From Blastopirellula sp. J2-11 (GTDB lineage Bacteria; Planctomycetota; Planctomycetia; Pirellulales; Pirellulaceae): a DNA stretch of 64,000 nt. Below are positions 44,418-53,730 of this stretch, one piece after another; the first letter of the stretch is position 1, and every line of letters begins with the position of its first letter. The position numbers and the translations under genes were made by a program. The DNA lies in the NCBI RefSeq assembly GCF_024584705.1, contig NZ_CP097384.1, positions 1,426,001 to 1,490,000 of the forward strand. The letters are read 5' to 3'. The notes beneath the pieces were generated by a model that made no database searches, had not been told where the DNA came from, and saw nothing but the letters and a program-made list of their open reading frames with translations.

Positions 44418-45347
44418 ATGAGCGAACACGAAGCACTAGAAGCTTTGCAACGCATCGCGTCAGAGCTTTCCGTCAGCGAGTCTGCGCTTCGCCAAAGGCT
44501 TCGCCAACTGTCGAATTCTCTGGCAACAATTTGCCAAGGGATCGATGTTTACGGATCGAGTAAAGATACGAACCTATGGTCATGTGAACCAACTGGTGAT
44601 TTTGTATTCGGGCACTTTTCTTTCAGTCCTGAAGCCGGCATCACCCTATCCTGCCGTGATAACTATGATTGCATAGCGGATGCTGAAAAACCGGATCCTT
44701 GCGGGCCCACATACAGCTCGAAGAATATTGACGCCTCTCCCATCGAGTGGCTTCAACGTGCGGTCGCGGCGGGCCAGCTTGGTGAACTACTGCAAGTCAT
44801 TGGAGCAAGGCTCAACGCTCGTCTCACGGATGTAAGTCACGCCGCTGACCTTGCCTCTCGTTGTCTAGCAAACCCGACTCTTGCAATTGGAGCGACGTTT
44901 TCAGATGTCGCACAACAAATTGGATACGTTTCTGTCGTGCAAGACTGGAAATCAGCCATGGACGACATCGCTACTGATCCAGCGAGCGCTATCGCCCGAG
45001 CTTGTAGCCTCACTGAGTCTGTGTGCAAGCACTTGCTCGATGACTTGGGGATAGATCGCCCCAACGATCAGTCGATTTCTCCTCTCTTCAAGACGACTGC
45101 CTCGGCTCTGGACTTAGATCCAGCAAATCAAGCCGAGGAGGAACTTCGCAAACTTTGCGGAGGATTGGCAAGTGCTGTCCAAAACCTGGGAGCGTTACGA
45201 ACAAAGTTCAGCTTGGCTCACGGTCAAGGCCCTAACGATACTCGGTTGACGGCCGCACACGCCCGCTTGGCAGTCAATGCAGCCGGTAATATCAGCACGT
45301 TCCTCATGGAACAATGGCAATTGAAAAAGCAACTTGAAACTATATGA
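44418..45347 (+). CDS. Abortive-infection C-terminal (Abi-C) type protein
   Basis: A 309-residue protein from the ATG at 44418 (MSEHEALEALQ...), 78 bp after the membrane-protein stop; an in-frame ATG at 44286 would overlap that gene by 55 bases. The C-terminal 100 residues 'DPASAIARACSLTESVCKHLL...LRKLCGGLASAVQNLGALRTKFSLAHGQG' are a good match to the Abi-C domain, including the final R-x-x-x-x-x-AHG, which resembles HEPN nucleases (R-x4-6-H). RNA cleavage leading to growth arrest is thus plausible. Its stop overlaps the methyltransferase start (ATGA at 45344-45347). Confidence 0.78.
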   Translation: MSEHEALEALQRIASELSVSESALRQRLRQLSNSLATICQGIDVYGSSKDTNLWSCEPTGDFVFGHFSFSPEAGITLSCRDNYDCIADAEKPDPCGPTYSSKNIDASPIEWLQRAVAAGQLGELLQVIGARLNARLTDVSHAADLASRCLANPTLAIGATFSDVAQQIGYVSVVQDWKSAMDDIATDPASAIARACSLTESVCKHLLDDLGIDRPNDQSISPLFKTTASALDLDPANQAEEELRKLCGGLASAVQNLGALRTKFSLAHGQGPNDTRLTAAHARLAVNAAGNISTFLMEQWQLKKQLETI

Positions 45348-48300
45348 GCGAACCGGCAAAGTATCCCAAACGACTGATCGAAGTCGATCTCCCTATTGCT
45401 CGCATCTCGGCGCATGCGCGGCGTGAGAAGTCGATTCGACATGGACATATTTCGACGCTGCATATCTGGTGGGCCAGACGGCCGTTGGCGTCCTGTCGGG
45501 CAGTCATTTGTGCGTCCTTGTGGCCTGACCCAGCGGATGAACTCTGTCCGACTGCGTTTCGCGAGGCAGCTGTTGTGCAGATCAAACAGTTTGCTGGCCG
45601 TATATTTCCAAAAAAGATCACCAGTGAAGGAAAACTGCTTGCCAGCGAAAAGCACCTGTCACAAGAAAGCCGAGGGCGATGGGAAGCGATTGCAGCGGGG
45701 AGCTTAACGCTGGATGCGGATGAACCCACCGATATGCCGATGCTGCGGATGTGCCTGCTCGACTTCATTGCCGACTTTGCCAACTGGGATAACAGCGCGG
45801 TGTCCGCATATCTGGAGACGAGCCGGGCACTCACGCAGGCCGCTCACCAAGCCCTGGGAGGCGAACCGGGAACACGCCCGCTGGTGGTCGACCCGTTTGC
45901 CGGGGGCGGGGCCATTCCTCTAGAAGCCTTGCGGGTCGGTGGAGATGCGTTTGCTAGCGATCTAAATCCTGTGGCGGTACTGCTGAATAAGGTCGTTCTA
46001 GAATACATCCCCAAATACGGTAAAAAACTGGCTGATGAGATCCGCAAATGGGGCGACTGGGTTCAAGAACAGGTCCAGCAGGAACTAGCCGATGTCTATC
46101 CCAAGGACCCCGACGGTGCGACGCCAATCGCATACCTTTGGGCACGGACAATTTTGTCTGAAGGGCCTGGTGGAGGAACGCCTATTGAAGTTCCACTACT
46201 CCGATCCATGTGGCTCTGTAAAAAGCGGAATCGGAAAATCGCGTTACGCTGGCTACGAAACAAAGATGGCGCTGTTTTGACGGACAATATCACTGTTCAA
46301 ACCGCAGACGGACAGCATCGCAATGTCCTTCGACCACAACTGGAAATCTTCGTTCCAGATCGTGATACAGAAGTCGAAGCGGGAACGGTTTCTCAAGGAT
46401 CGGCCACATGTCCGGTAACGCATTTCACGACTCCTGTGCAAAGCGTTCGTGATCAGCTCAGCAAGCGTTTTGGTGGCGCGGCCGATTCGCGATTGCTAGC
46501 CATCGCTGTGATTTCCTCAGCAACATCGGGGCGACAATATCGCTTGCCAACCTCGATCGATGATCACGTCGTTTCACAAGCATACGCGAAGCTGAGTCAC
46601 CGAAAAGGCGAGCTTACACAGTCACCGAAAGAGACATTTTCGGGAACCGAACCAAGAAGAATACCTGTTCCGCAATATGGCATCCACGAGTTTAGCCACC
46701 TCTTCCACCCCCGCCAGCTTCTTGCGATGCTTGTTCTCACTGACAAGATCAAATCAATCGGAAATGAAGCCTTCAACGATGCGGAAATGGCGATCGCCGT
46801 ACGCGTGATGCTTACGCTCTCTCTGGGAAAGCATGCAGATTTGGCGAACTCATTGTGCGCGTGGGAACCGATCGCCGAATGCCCGAGACACTTGTTTGGT
46901 AAACAAGCAATCAACATGGTGTGGGACTTTGCGGAGGGCGTCACGACCGGAAAATCGAGCGGCTCCTGGAGCATTCAAATCGACCGGATGGTGCACATAC
47001 TCGAGTCGATCGGTCAAGACTGGCAGGTCGGCACTGTGCAGCAATCATCAGCCACTGAACATCCTCTCCCCAACGATATCGCAGATTGTTTCCTGACAGA
47101 CCCCCCTTACTACTACTCAGTTCCCTATTCCGATCTCTCTGATTTCTTCTATGTGTGGTTTCGCAGATCGCTCAGTGGCGATCTTCCAAAACTATTCTCA
47201 ACTGAGGTGACCCCAAAAAAGGAAGAGTGTGTTCAAAATCTCCCACACGCCGCTGTCAAGCATCGACAGAAGGATCGTGCGTTTTACGAAAAGCAAATGG
47301 AAACAGCACTTGCTGAGGGACGGCGCATTACTAAACCAGCGGGGATTGCAACCATTGTCTTTGCTCATTCGTCTACCGACGCTTGGGAGTCATTGCTCGA
47401 AGCTCTTGTGCGTGCTGGATGGCAGGTAACTGCGTCCTGGCCGATTGATACAGAAATGGCAAGTCGAATCGTCGCCCAACGACAACGAACACTTGCGTCA
47501 TCAGTCCACCTTGTTTGTCGCCCGCGTGAAAAGTCTGATGGCTCATTACGAGAAGAAACGGGTGAATGGAGGGATGTTCTTTCCGAACTCCCCAAGCGAA
47601 TCCACGAATGGATGCCTCGTCTGGCAGCCGAGGGAGTTGTTGGGGCGGATGCGATCTTCGCCTGCCTGGGACCAGCTCTCGAAATATTCAGCCGATACAG
47701 TCGGGTAGAAAAAGCGAGCGGGGAGGCAGTACCGCTGCGTGAATACTTGGAACAGGTCTGGGCGACCGTTTCGACCGAAGCGTTATCGATGATCTTTAAG
47801 GACGCCGACGCAGCCGGACTGGAACCGGATGCTCGCCTGACCGCGATGTGGCTATGGACTCTAGGTGGCATGGAGACCAACGGTAGCAACTCGCAGGGAA
47901 GCAGCGACAGTGATGAGAAAGTGGTGGCCAGCAAAGGCTACACCCTTGAATACGACACCGCCCGCAAAATCGCCCAGGGGCTAGGAATTCATCTGGAACA
48001 AAGCGAATCGATCGTCGAAGTCAAAGGCGACAAGGCCCGCCTGCTCCCGGCCAGCGAACGAACCCGCCACTTGTTCGGCAAAGACGAACCGGGACCGACT
48101 ACCTCCCGTGGTCGTAAGAAGAAAAATGAAACGCAACTCGATCTTTTCAAAATGCTCGACGCACTTGAAGCCGAGGCGGAAGTGAATGTTGCTGGCGAAC
48201 TCAAGCCCCAGGCTGGTGATACCGTCCTCGACCGTGTCCATCAATCCATGATCCTATTCGCGTCCGGTCGAGGTGAGGCCCTCCGCCGTTTTCTCGTCGA

Positions 48301-48430
48301 CGACGGAGCTGGCACCGACGCTCGCTTCTGGAAACTCGCACAATCACTGTCCGCGCTCTACCTGAAAGAAACCGACGAAAAACGGTGGGTGGATGGAGTG
48401 CTGGCGAGAAAGAAAGGGTTGGGACTGTGA
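45344..48430 (+). CDS. DUF1156 DNA amino-methyltransferase (anti-phage associated)
   Basis: A 1028-residue protein. The N-terminus 'RLIEVDLPIARISAHARREKSIR', 'HISTLHIWWARRPLASCRA' is DUF1156. A SAM-binding 'VVDPFAGGGAIPLEALRVG' near residue 184 and the catalytic 'CFLTDPPYYYSVPYSDLSDF' near 586 (DPPY) form an N4-cytosine/N6-adenine methylase with permuted or split motifs, as usual for this family. 'IATIVFAHSSTDAWESLLEAL' follows in the later methylase half. DUF1156 methylases occur with DUF499 ATPases in defence islands, as here. It would mark self DNA. The preceding and following genes overlap it by four bases each. Confidence 0.9.
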   Translation: MSEPAKYPKRLIEVDLPIARISAHARREKSIRHGHISTLHIWWARRPLASCRAVICASLWPDPADELCPTAFREAAVVQIKQFAGRIFPKKITSEGKLLASEKHLSQESRGRWEAIAAGSLTLDADEPTDMPMLRMCLLDFIADFANWDNSAVSAYLETSRALTQAAHQALGGEPGTRPLVVDPFAGGGAIPLEALRVGGDAFASDLNPVAVLLNKVVLEYIPKYGKKLADEIRKWGDWVQEQVQQELADVYPKDPDGATPIAYLWARTILSEGPGGGTPIEVPLLRSMWLCKKRNRKIALRWLRNKDGAVLTDNITVQTADGQHRNVLRPQLEIFVPDRDTEVEAGTVSQGSATCPVTHFTTPVQSVRDQLSKRFGGAADSRLLAIAVISSATSGRQYRLPTSIDDHVVSQAYAKLSHRKGELTQSPKETFSGTEPRRIPVPQYGIHEFSHLFHPRQLLAMLVLTDKIKSIGNEAFNDAEMAIAVRVMLTLSLGKHADLANSLCAWEPIAECPRHLFGKQAINMVWDFAEGVTTGKSSGSWSIQIDRMVHILESIGQDWQVGTVQQSSATEHPLPNDIADCFLTDPPYYYSVPYSDLSDFFYVWFRRSLSGDLPKLFSTEVTPKKEECVQNLPHAAVKHRQKDRAFYEKQMETALAEGRRITKPAGIATIVFAHSSTDAWESLLEALVRAGWQVTASWPIDTEMASRIVAQRQRTLASSVHLVCRPREKSDGSLREETGEWRDVLSELPKRIHEWMPRLAAEGVVGADAIFACLGPALEIFSRYSRVEKASGEAVPLREYLEQVWATVSTEALSMIFKDADAAGLEPDARLTAMWLWTLGGMETNGSNSQGSSDSDEKVVASKGYTLEYDTARKIAQGLGIHLEQSESIVEVKGDKARLLPASERTRHLFGKDEPGPTTSRGRKKKNETQLDLFKMLDALEAEAEVNVAGELKPQAGDTVLDRVHQSMILFASGRGEALRRFLVDDGAGTDARFWKLAQSLSALYLKETDEKRWVDGVLARKKGLGL

Positions 48431-49221
48431 TAAATCCGCAAGAACTTGCTGAGGCCGTATCTCACTGGCTGAGATTTGAACAGCTTTGCAAAAGAAATAT
48501 CCTGTTCAATGAACGCTACATGGCCCATACGATCGGTCAATACCTGATCGGCAGTCATGGTGAGCGTGCCGGCATTGAAGTACCTCACCCAAGTTTACCG
48601 AGAAGAAAGATCGACTTTGCCGTTTATGCGGACGAGAAAAATCTTCTACTCGACGATGTAATTGAAACAAAACTAGTCAGCAGTGGCCGCGACTTCCGTC
48701 AGGAGATTTACGACGATCTTGTTAGACTGGAATTGGCATGCTCGGCGATTCACGCTGGTGGCGCGTGGCTTCTTATTGCAGGCATGGGAGGCGACATCAA
48801 GAAATGGGTCGTCAGCGATGGAAGTGAAGAAGTTTCGGATTCTGGTGACACTAAAGGTAAGCACGCCGATGATTTGCCGATCAAAGGTGATGGGTTTGTG
48901 ATTCTGCCTTCGAGCGAGTCGAAGTCAAACAAACCCAACCAACTCAACTACCCATTCAAAGGAATTCTGGCACCGTTTTCTAGCGATGATCCACAGGCTG
49001 TTGATGTTAAAGGGGCAGAGGGGGAGTCACGCGAGTTCTGGCGCAAATCCTTCGAGAAATGCGATGGAAATGGGCCATCGTCTTTTACAACGCACCTACA
49101 AGGCAGGTGGTTGTTCGATGACGCAATCGACGATGAGCGATGGAACTGCATGGTGTGGCGGATAAGTAGCAGCACTCCCCGTGAGACAATAAATACAGCG
49201 GATCTAACCTCTCATCAGTGA
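48427..49221 (+). CDS. PD-(D/E)XK-nuclease-like protein between methylase and DUF499 ATPase
   Basis: A 264-residue protein; the start is the GTG at 48427 that overlaps the methylase stop (GTGA). The N-terminal 110 residues show the PD-(D/E)XK layout: a Glu-bearing helix 'ILFNERYMAHTIGQYL', then Asp in 'RRKIDFAVYADEK', then the E-x-K strand 'DDVIETKLV', then a helix 'EIYDDLVRLELAC' and a strand 'GGAWLLIAGMG'. This is good evidence for a restriction-like fold but not for a known family; the position is where other DUF1156 systems carry DUF3780, which it does not resemble. It could be the cutting subunit of the system. Confidence 0.65.
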   Translation: MINPQELAEAVSHWLRFEQLCKRNILFNERYMAHTIGQYLIGSHGERAGIEVPHPSLPRRKIDFAVYADEKNLLLDDVIETKLVSSGRDFRQEIYDDLVRLELACSAIHAGGAWLLIAGMGGDIKKWVVSDGSEEVSDSGDTKGKHADDLPIKGDGFVILPSSESKSNKPNQLNYPFKGILAPFSSDDPQAVDVKGAEGESREFWRKSFEKCDGNGPSSFTTHLQGRWLFDDAIDDERWNCMVWRISSSTPRETINTADLTSHQ

Positions 49222-49252
49222 AATGGTTCCCGTTGTGACGGGGGAGAAGATA

Positions 49253-52207
49253 ATGTCAAAGATGAAACCCTGGTACCAAGTGATCACTCCGCGGGAAGAC
49301 TTGCGGGAAAATCGTCCGATGGACGCCTCAGAGTTCGCCGTCCATCTCGATCATATTCGCCAACATCGGGACAACGTGTCGCCGGACTATCTGGACCCGG
49401 CTCGTTTTTTTGAGCGGACATTCCTGACCGCCAGCTTGCTGGATCTCTCTTCGCAGGTAGTGCGTCGGCTCTCCAGCATCAAGGTCGAAACTTCCGCCGT
49501 GTTCAACATGGCGACGCAGTTTGGCGGTGGTAAAACCCATTCGCTGACCACGCTCTGGCATCTTGCGACCTCAGGCGACAATGCAAAGTCCTGGAAGGGG
49601 GTCGACAAGATCCTTGCTAAGGCGCAGACATCGCAGGTGCCACAGGCCCGTGTCGCTGTCTTCGTAGGGACAGAGTTTGACGCGATTCAAGGGCGCGGCG
49701 GCGAAGGCGAACCGTTGCGCAAGACACCCTGGGGAGAAATTGCCTGGCAATTGGCCGGCAAACAGGGATTTGACTTGGTCGCCGAACACGACGCCAAAGG
49801 GATAGCGCCGGGCGGCGATGTTCTGCAAAAACTGCTGGGAACGGAGCCCGCGCTGATTCTGATCGACGAGTTGATGAATTACATCAGCCGAGCACGCAAA
49901 ATGGAGATGCGAGATCAGTTTTTCGTCTTCCTGCAAAGTCTTTGCGAAGAAGCCCGGGCGCACAACAACGTTGTCGTCTGCGTTTCGATTCCTGCCTCCG
50001 AAGACCTGGAGATGTCGCCAGAGGATGTGCGAGATTTTCAATCCCTGAAGAAGCTACTGGATCGGCTCGGCAAAGCGATTATGATGTCCGCCGATGTAGA
50101 GATCGCCGAGATCATTCGTCGTCGACTGTTCGAGTGGGACTTGTTCGACGTGGAGGCCGAGAAGGTCGCCGCAGAATACGCCGAATGGGCGGTGGATCAC
50201 TCCCAGGAACTGAGCGGCATTGATCCTGAGACCGCTCGCGAAACATTTCGCGCGTGCTATCCGTTTCATCCGTCGGTTCTCTCGGTATTTGAAAGAAAAT
50301 GGCAAAGCCTGCCTCGGTTTCAACGCACGCGCGGCATTCTGCGGCTACTTGCTTTGTGGGTAGCTCACGCCTACCAGGATGAACACCGTAAAGCGATGCG
50401 CGAACCATTGATCACACTCGGTTCGGCTCCGCTGGAAGATCCGATTTTCCGCTCAGCCATGTTCGAGCAGCTAGGCTCGAACGAGCTAGAGGTTCCGTTG
50501 ACGACGGATATCGCCGGCAAGAAAGACGCTCACGCGGTGCGTCTGGACCGCGAGTCGTCGGAAGCAATTAAGAAGGCGAACCTGCACCGCAAAGTTGCGT
50601 CCGCCATCTTCTTTGAGTCCAATGGCGGCATGAGCCAGGCGAACGCGGTGGCGACACTACCAGAGATCCGCGCGGCGGTCGGCAACCCCGACCTCAACAT
50701 GGTCGATATCGATAATGTTCTGGAAGGATTGGTCAGCAACTGTTACTACCTCAATTGGGACCGAAACCGCTATCGGTTTGGATTGTCTCCCAACCTGAAT
50801 CAGATCCTCGTCACCCGCCGGGGTGCAGTGCAGCCCAAGGAAATTCATGAGCGGATCAAACAGGAAACGCAGGAGCTATTCAACAAAGGAACGAAGGCTG
50901 TCGACCGTCGCTTCTTCCCAGAACGCAGCAATGATGTGCCGAACCGCGCGGTGCTGACCCTCGCGGTTATGAGCCTGGAATATAAAGCAGGCGACAAATC
51001 GACGGAAAAGCTGCTCGAAACCATCGTGCGCGAGTGCGGAACCTCGGGGCGAACCTACAAGTCCGCCCTGATATTCAGCGTGCCCGATGTAGCCGATGCG
51101 ATCCACGACGCCACTCGCGACGTACTGGCCTGGGAAGCCATCGAAGATGACACCGACACTCGCAAACAGTTGGACGAGGCGCAGGAACGGTTGCTGAAGC
51201 GCAACATGGGGCGGGCCAAGAGCGACCTGAAAGAAGCGATTTGGCGCTCGTACCGGTATCTGTACCTACTTGGTAAGGATAACAAGTTACGGCAGATCGA
51301 CCTCGGGCAAATCACCTCCAGCATGGCCGGCTGCCTCGTCGAGCTGTACGTCAACGAGTTGAGCCGCACCGATGAGATCACGTCCGGTGTTGGCGCAAAC
51401 AAGCTACTCAAGTATTGGCCCCCGGCGCTGACCGAATGGTCGACTAAGGGCGTACGCGATGCGTTCTTTTCGTCACCGCAACTTCCGCGACTATTGGATG
51501 CCGATACTATCAAGCGGACGATTGCGGACGGTGTAAGCCACGGAACGCTGGGCTACGCCATGAAAGAAAGCAGTGGGCAATTCAAGCTGCTTCACTTCAA
51601 CGAAAGCCTGGCCGAGGCGGATGTGGAGATCGCCGATGATGTGTTCATCCTCAAAGCAGAGGAAGCCCAGAAGTTACTCGAACCGCCGCGGCTCGATCGA
51701 CTCGTAATCCGACCATCGGAAGTGACCCTCAAGTCGGGCGAGCAAGCCTCATTTGCGTGCAGCGGCATTGACCAATACGGCCAGCCGTTCGACATCACCT
51801 CGGCGATCTGGTCTTCCACTTGCGGTGAGATTAGTAACGATGGACTTTACAAAGCAGCTAGCGACAGCACAGGCGGCCTATTCACTGTCAAAGCCCAATC
51901 GGCGGGACTGGAAGCAATCGCTGAAATCCGCGTTGTAATACCGCAACAAACTAGTGGCGGTGAGACTGGCGGGGGCAATGACACAGCGACGCAACAGAAA
52001 GCGATCCGCTGGGAAGGAACCGTACCGCCGCAGAAATGGATGAACTTTTACACAAAGGTGCTCAGTCGTTTCGCATCCAGCGAGGGATTGAAGTTGAAGG
52101 TATCGTTTGAGGTGCCGACCGAAGGCGAGCAAGGACAAGCCAAGGCGGATGAAGCGAGATCGGGATTGAAGGAGTTAGGGTTAGATGACAATCTACGGCT
52201 GGGATAA
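49253..52207 (+). CDS. DUF499 AAA ATPase with an embedded bacterial Ig-like domain
   Basis: A 984-residue protein from the ATG at 49253, preferred over 49223 because GGGGGAGAAG precedes it. 'ATQFGGGKTHSLTTLWHLA' (Walker A, near residue 88) and 'ALILIDELMNYI' (Walker B, near 203) with 'VVCVSIPASE' define the DUF499 ATPase, a regular partner of DUF1156 methylases in predicted anti-phage operons. A winged-helix-like middle 'AIFFESNGGMSQANAVATLPEI' follows. Around residues 815-893 there is a beta-rich segment 'RPSEVTLKSGEQASFACSG', 'IWSSTCGEISNDGLYKA', the pattern of a BIG2-type immunoglobulin-like domain, unexpected inside a cytoplasmic ATPase. Confidence 0.85.
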   Translation: MSKMKPWYQVITPREDLRENRPMDASEFAVHLDHIRQHRDNVSPDYLDPARFFERTFLTASLLDLSSQVVRRLSSIKVETSAVFNMATQFGGGKTHSLTTLWHLATSGDNAKSWKGVDKILAKAQTSQVPQARVAVFVGTEFDAIQGRGGEGEPLRKTPWGEIAWQLAGKQGFDLVAEHDAKGIAPGGDVLQKLLGTEPALILIDELMNYISRARKMEMRDQFFVFLQSLCEEARAHNNVVVCVSIPASEDLEMSPEDVRDFQSLKKLLDRLGKAIMMSADVEIAEIIRRRLFEWDLFDVEAEKVAAEYAEWAVDHSQELSGIDPETARETFRACYPFHPSVLSVFERKWQSLPRFQRTRGILRLLALWVAHAYQDEHRKAMREPLITLGSAPLEDPIFRSAMFEQLGSNELEVPLTTDIAGKKDAHAVRLDRESSEAIKKANLHRKVASAIFFESNGGMSQANAVATLPEIRAAVGNPDLNMVDIDNVLEGLVSNCYYLNWDRNRYRFGLSPNLNQILVTRRGAVQPKEIHERIKQETQELFNKGTKAVDRRFFPERSNDVPNRAVLTLAVMSLEYKAGDKSTEKLLETIVRECGTSGRTYKSALIFSVPDVADAIHDATRDVLAWEAIEDDTDTRKQLDEAQERLLKRNMGRAKSDLKEAIWRSYRYLYLLGKDNKLRQIDLGQITSSMAGCLVELYVNELSRTDEITSGVGANKLLKYWPPALTEWSTKGVRDAFFSSPQLPRLLDADTIKRTIADGVSHGTLGYAMKESSGQFKLLHFNESLAEADVEIADDVFILKAEEAQKLLEPPRLDRLVIRPSEVTLKSGEQASFACSGIDQYGQPFDITSAIWSSTCGEISNDGLYKAASDSTGGLFTVKAQSAGLEAIAEIRVVIPQQTSGGETGGGNDTATQQKAIRWEGTVPPQKWMNFYTKVLSRFASSEGLKLKVSFEVPTEGEQGQAKADEARSGLKELGLDDNLRLG

Positions 52208-52220
52208 TCGCTAAGAACTG

Positions 52221-53714
52221 GTGGCCAAACCAGCAAAAACCAACGGGGTTGGCCGCTTTGAGAAACTCATACATGACTTGTCGCGCGAATCGCCGGAATT
52301 CTCCTTGATTCACGTCAGACGAGATTTGGAAGACGAAGCCGTGACTATATTTTGGACGAACAAATCTGTGCAACCTTTCGCCAACGATGGCGATCCAGTC
52401 AATGCACTGATTAACCGCGCGAATGATGTCGTGTTGGATGCGGTCGAAAGCGGCTGGTCAGGCCCGCCCTTCGACACTTTCGAGTTGGCGAATCTTCTGG
52501 GAATCGCCGTTATCCCTTGCGAATCGATTCGCGATGCTAGGCTAATCGCCTTGCCAAATGATCGCTACCGAATCGAATACAGCCCCCTTCAACCTCAGGC
52601 ACGAATCCGATTTTCGATTGCCCATGAGATCGCACACACGTTCTTCCCTGATTGTCGAGAGAGCGTCCGCAACCGTGCGGCGAAACACGAGACGGAAGGA
52701 GACGATTGGCAGCTAGAGATGCTATGCAACGTTGTCGCATCAGAGTTGCTGATGCCGATGGGAAGTTTTCCGGAAGTCGGAAACGCCGTGTTTTCGATCG
52801 ACAGCCTACTTGACCTACGCGCAAGATTCCAGGTTTCCACCGAAGCGATTCTTCTGCGATTCCTAAAGCTATCTAGAATGCCATGCGCAGTGTTCGCAGC
52901 GTCAGGCCAAAAGGGCAGTTCAGCGACATTGAGAATTGACTACATCAGAACCGCTAATGGCTGGAATCTGCCGTTCGGAAGCAGTTGGAGACTGCCATCT
53001 AACAGCGTAGCGAATGAGTGCGCATCCATTGGATTTACATGTAAAGGCCATGAAGTTTGGGACAACGGCGTCGGAGAAATGCGAGTCGAATGTGTTGCGA
53101 TTCCGTCGTACCCTGGTTCGGACCGCCCGAGAGTCGTCGGCCTGTTGGCACCTGTTGATAGTACGGCGGTGAACCTTCCCACCATCCAATACTTAAATGG
53201 TGATGCGACGTCGCCTCGCGGGGACGGAAATCGAATAATTGCTCACGTTGTGAATGACGCCACGCCTAGATGGGGTGGTGGATTTGCCCGCGTGGTCGGC
53301 CAGAAATGGAAGGACGCTCAGCGAGATTTCATTTCTTGGAGCGAACAAGGGAAACGCCCGCTTAGACTTGGCAACCACCGACAATTTCAGCTCGACGAAG
53401 CACTCTGGGTGTTTCATATGGTAGCACAACACGGCTACCGGCAATTATCTCGGCCTGGGATTCGATACCACCATCTTGAATCTTGTCTAGAATCGCTGCG
53501 TGATCTGGCAAACGACCTCACTGCATCAGTACACATGCCACGTATCGGTTGCGGTCAAGCAGGTGGAAACTGGCCGATCGTTGCAGAGTTGATCGATGAC
53601 ATTCTTTGCCGCAATGGGATTGATGTGACGGTTTACACACTTCCTTCTGAACGAGCTCAATGGGAGCAACCTGACCGCCAACGTCCCCTCTTTGGATTGG
53701 CTGACTCAGATTGA
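52221..53714 (+). CDS. ImmA/IrrE-type metallopeptidase fused to a macrodomain
   Basis: A 497-residue protein with a GTG start 14 bp after the DUF499 stop. The first part carries 'RFSIAHEIAHTFFPDCRES' near residue 134 (HEXXH) and the later 'LEMLCNVVASELLMP' third-ligand helix, the ImmA/IrrE gluzincin pattern. From about residue 325 a macrodomain follows: 'NRIIAHVVNDATPRWGGGFARVV', 'PRIGCGQAGGNWPIVAELI', 'IDVTVYTLP', of the ALC1/TARG1/DarG-like group that removes or binds ADP-ribose. The fusion would couple a signal-responsive protease or sensor to ADP-ribose reversal, and a likely ADP-ribosyltransferase is encoded two genes on. It could therefore act as the antitoxin of that gene (inference). 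Confidence 0.8.
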   Translation: MAKPAKTNGVGRFEKLIHDLSRESPEFSLIHVRRDLEDEAVTIFWTNKSVQPFANDGDPVNALINRANDVVLDAVESGWSGPPFDTFELANLLGIAVIPCESIRDARLIALPNDRYRIEYSPLQPQARIRFSIAHEIAHTFFPDCRESVRNRAAKHETEGDDWQLEMLCNVVASELLMPMGSFPEVGNAVFSIDSLLDLRARFQVSTEAILLRFLKLSRMPCAVFAASGQKGSSATLRIDYIRTANGWNLPFGSSWRLPSNSVANECASIGFTCKGHEVWDNGVGEMRVECVAIPSYPGSDRPRVVGLLAPVDSTAVNLPTIQYLNGDATSPRGDGNRIIAHVVNDATPRWGGGFARVVGQKWKDAQRDFISWSEQGKRPLRLGNHRQFQLDEALWVFHMVAQHGYRQLSRPGIRYHHLESCLESLRDLANDLTASVHMPRIGCGQAGGNWPIVAELIDDILCRNGIDVTVYTLPSERAQWEQPDRQRPLFGLADSD

Positions 53715-53730
53715 ACACACGGGGAGTTGC

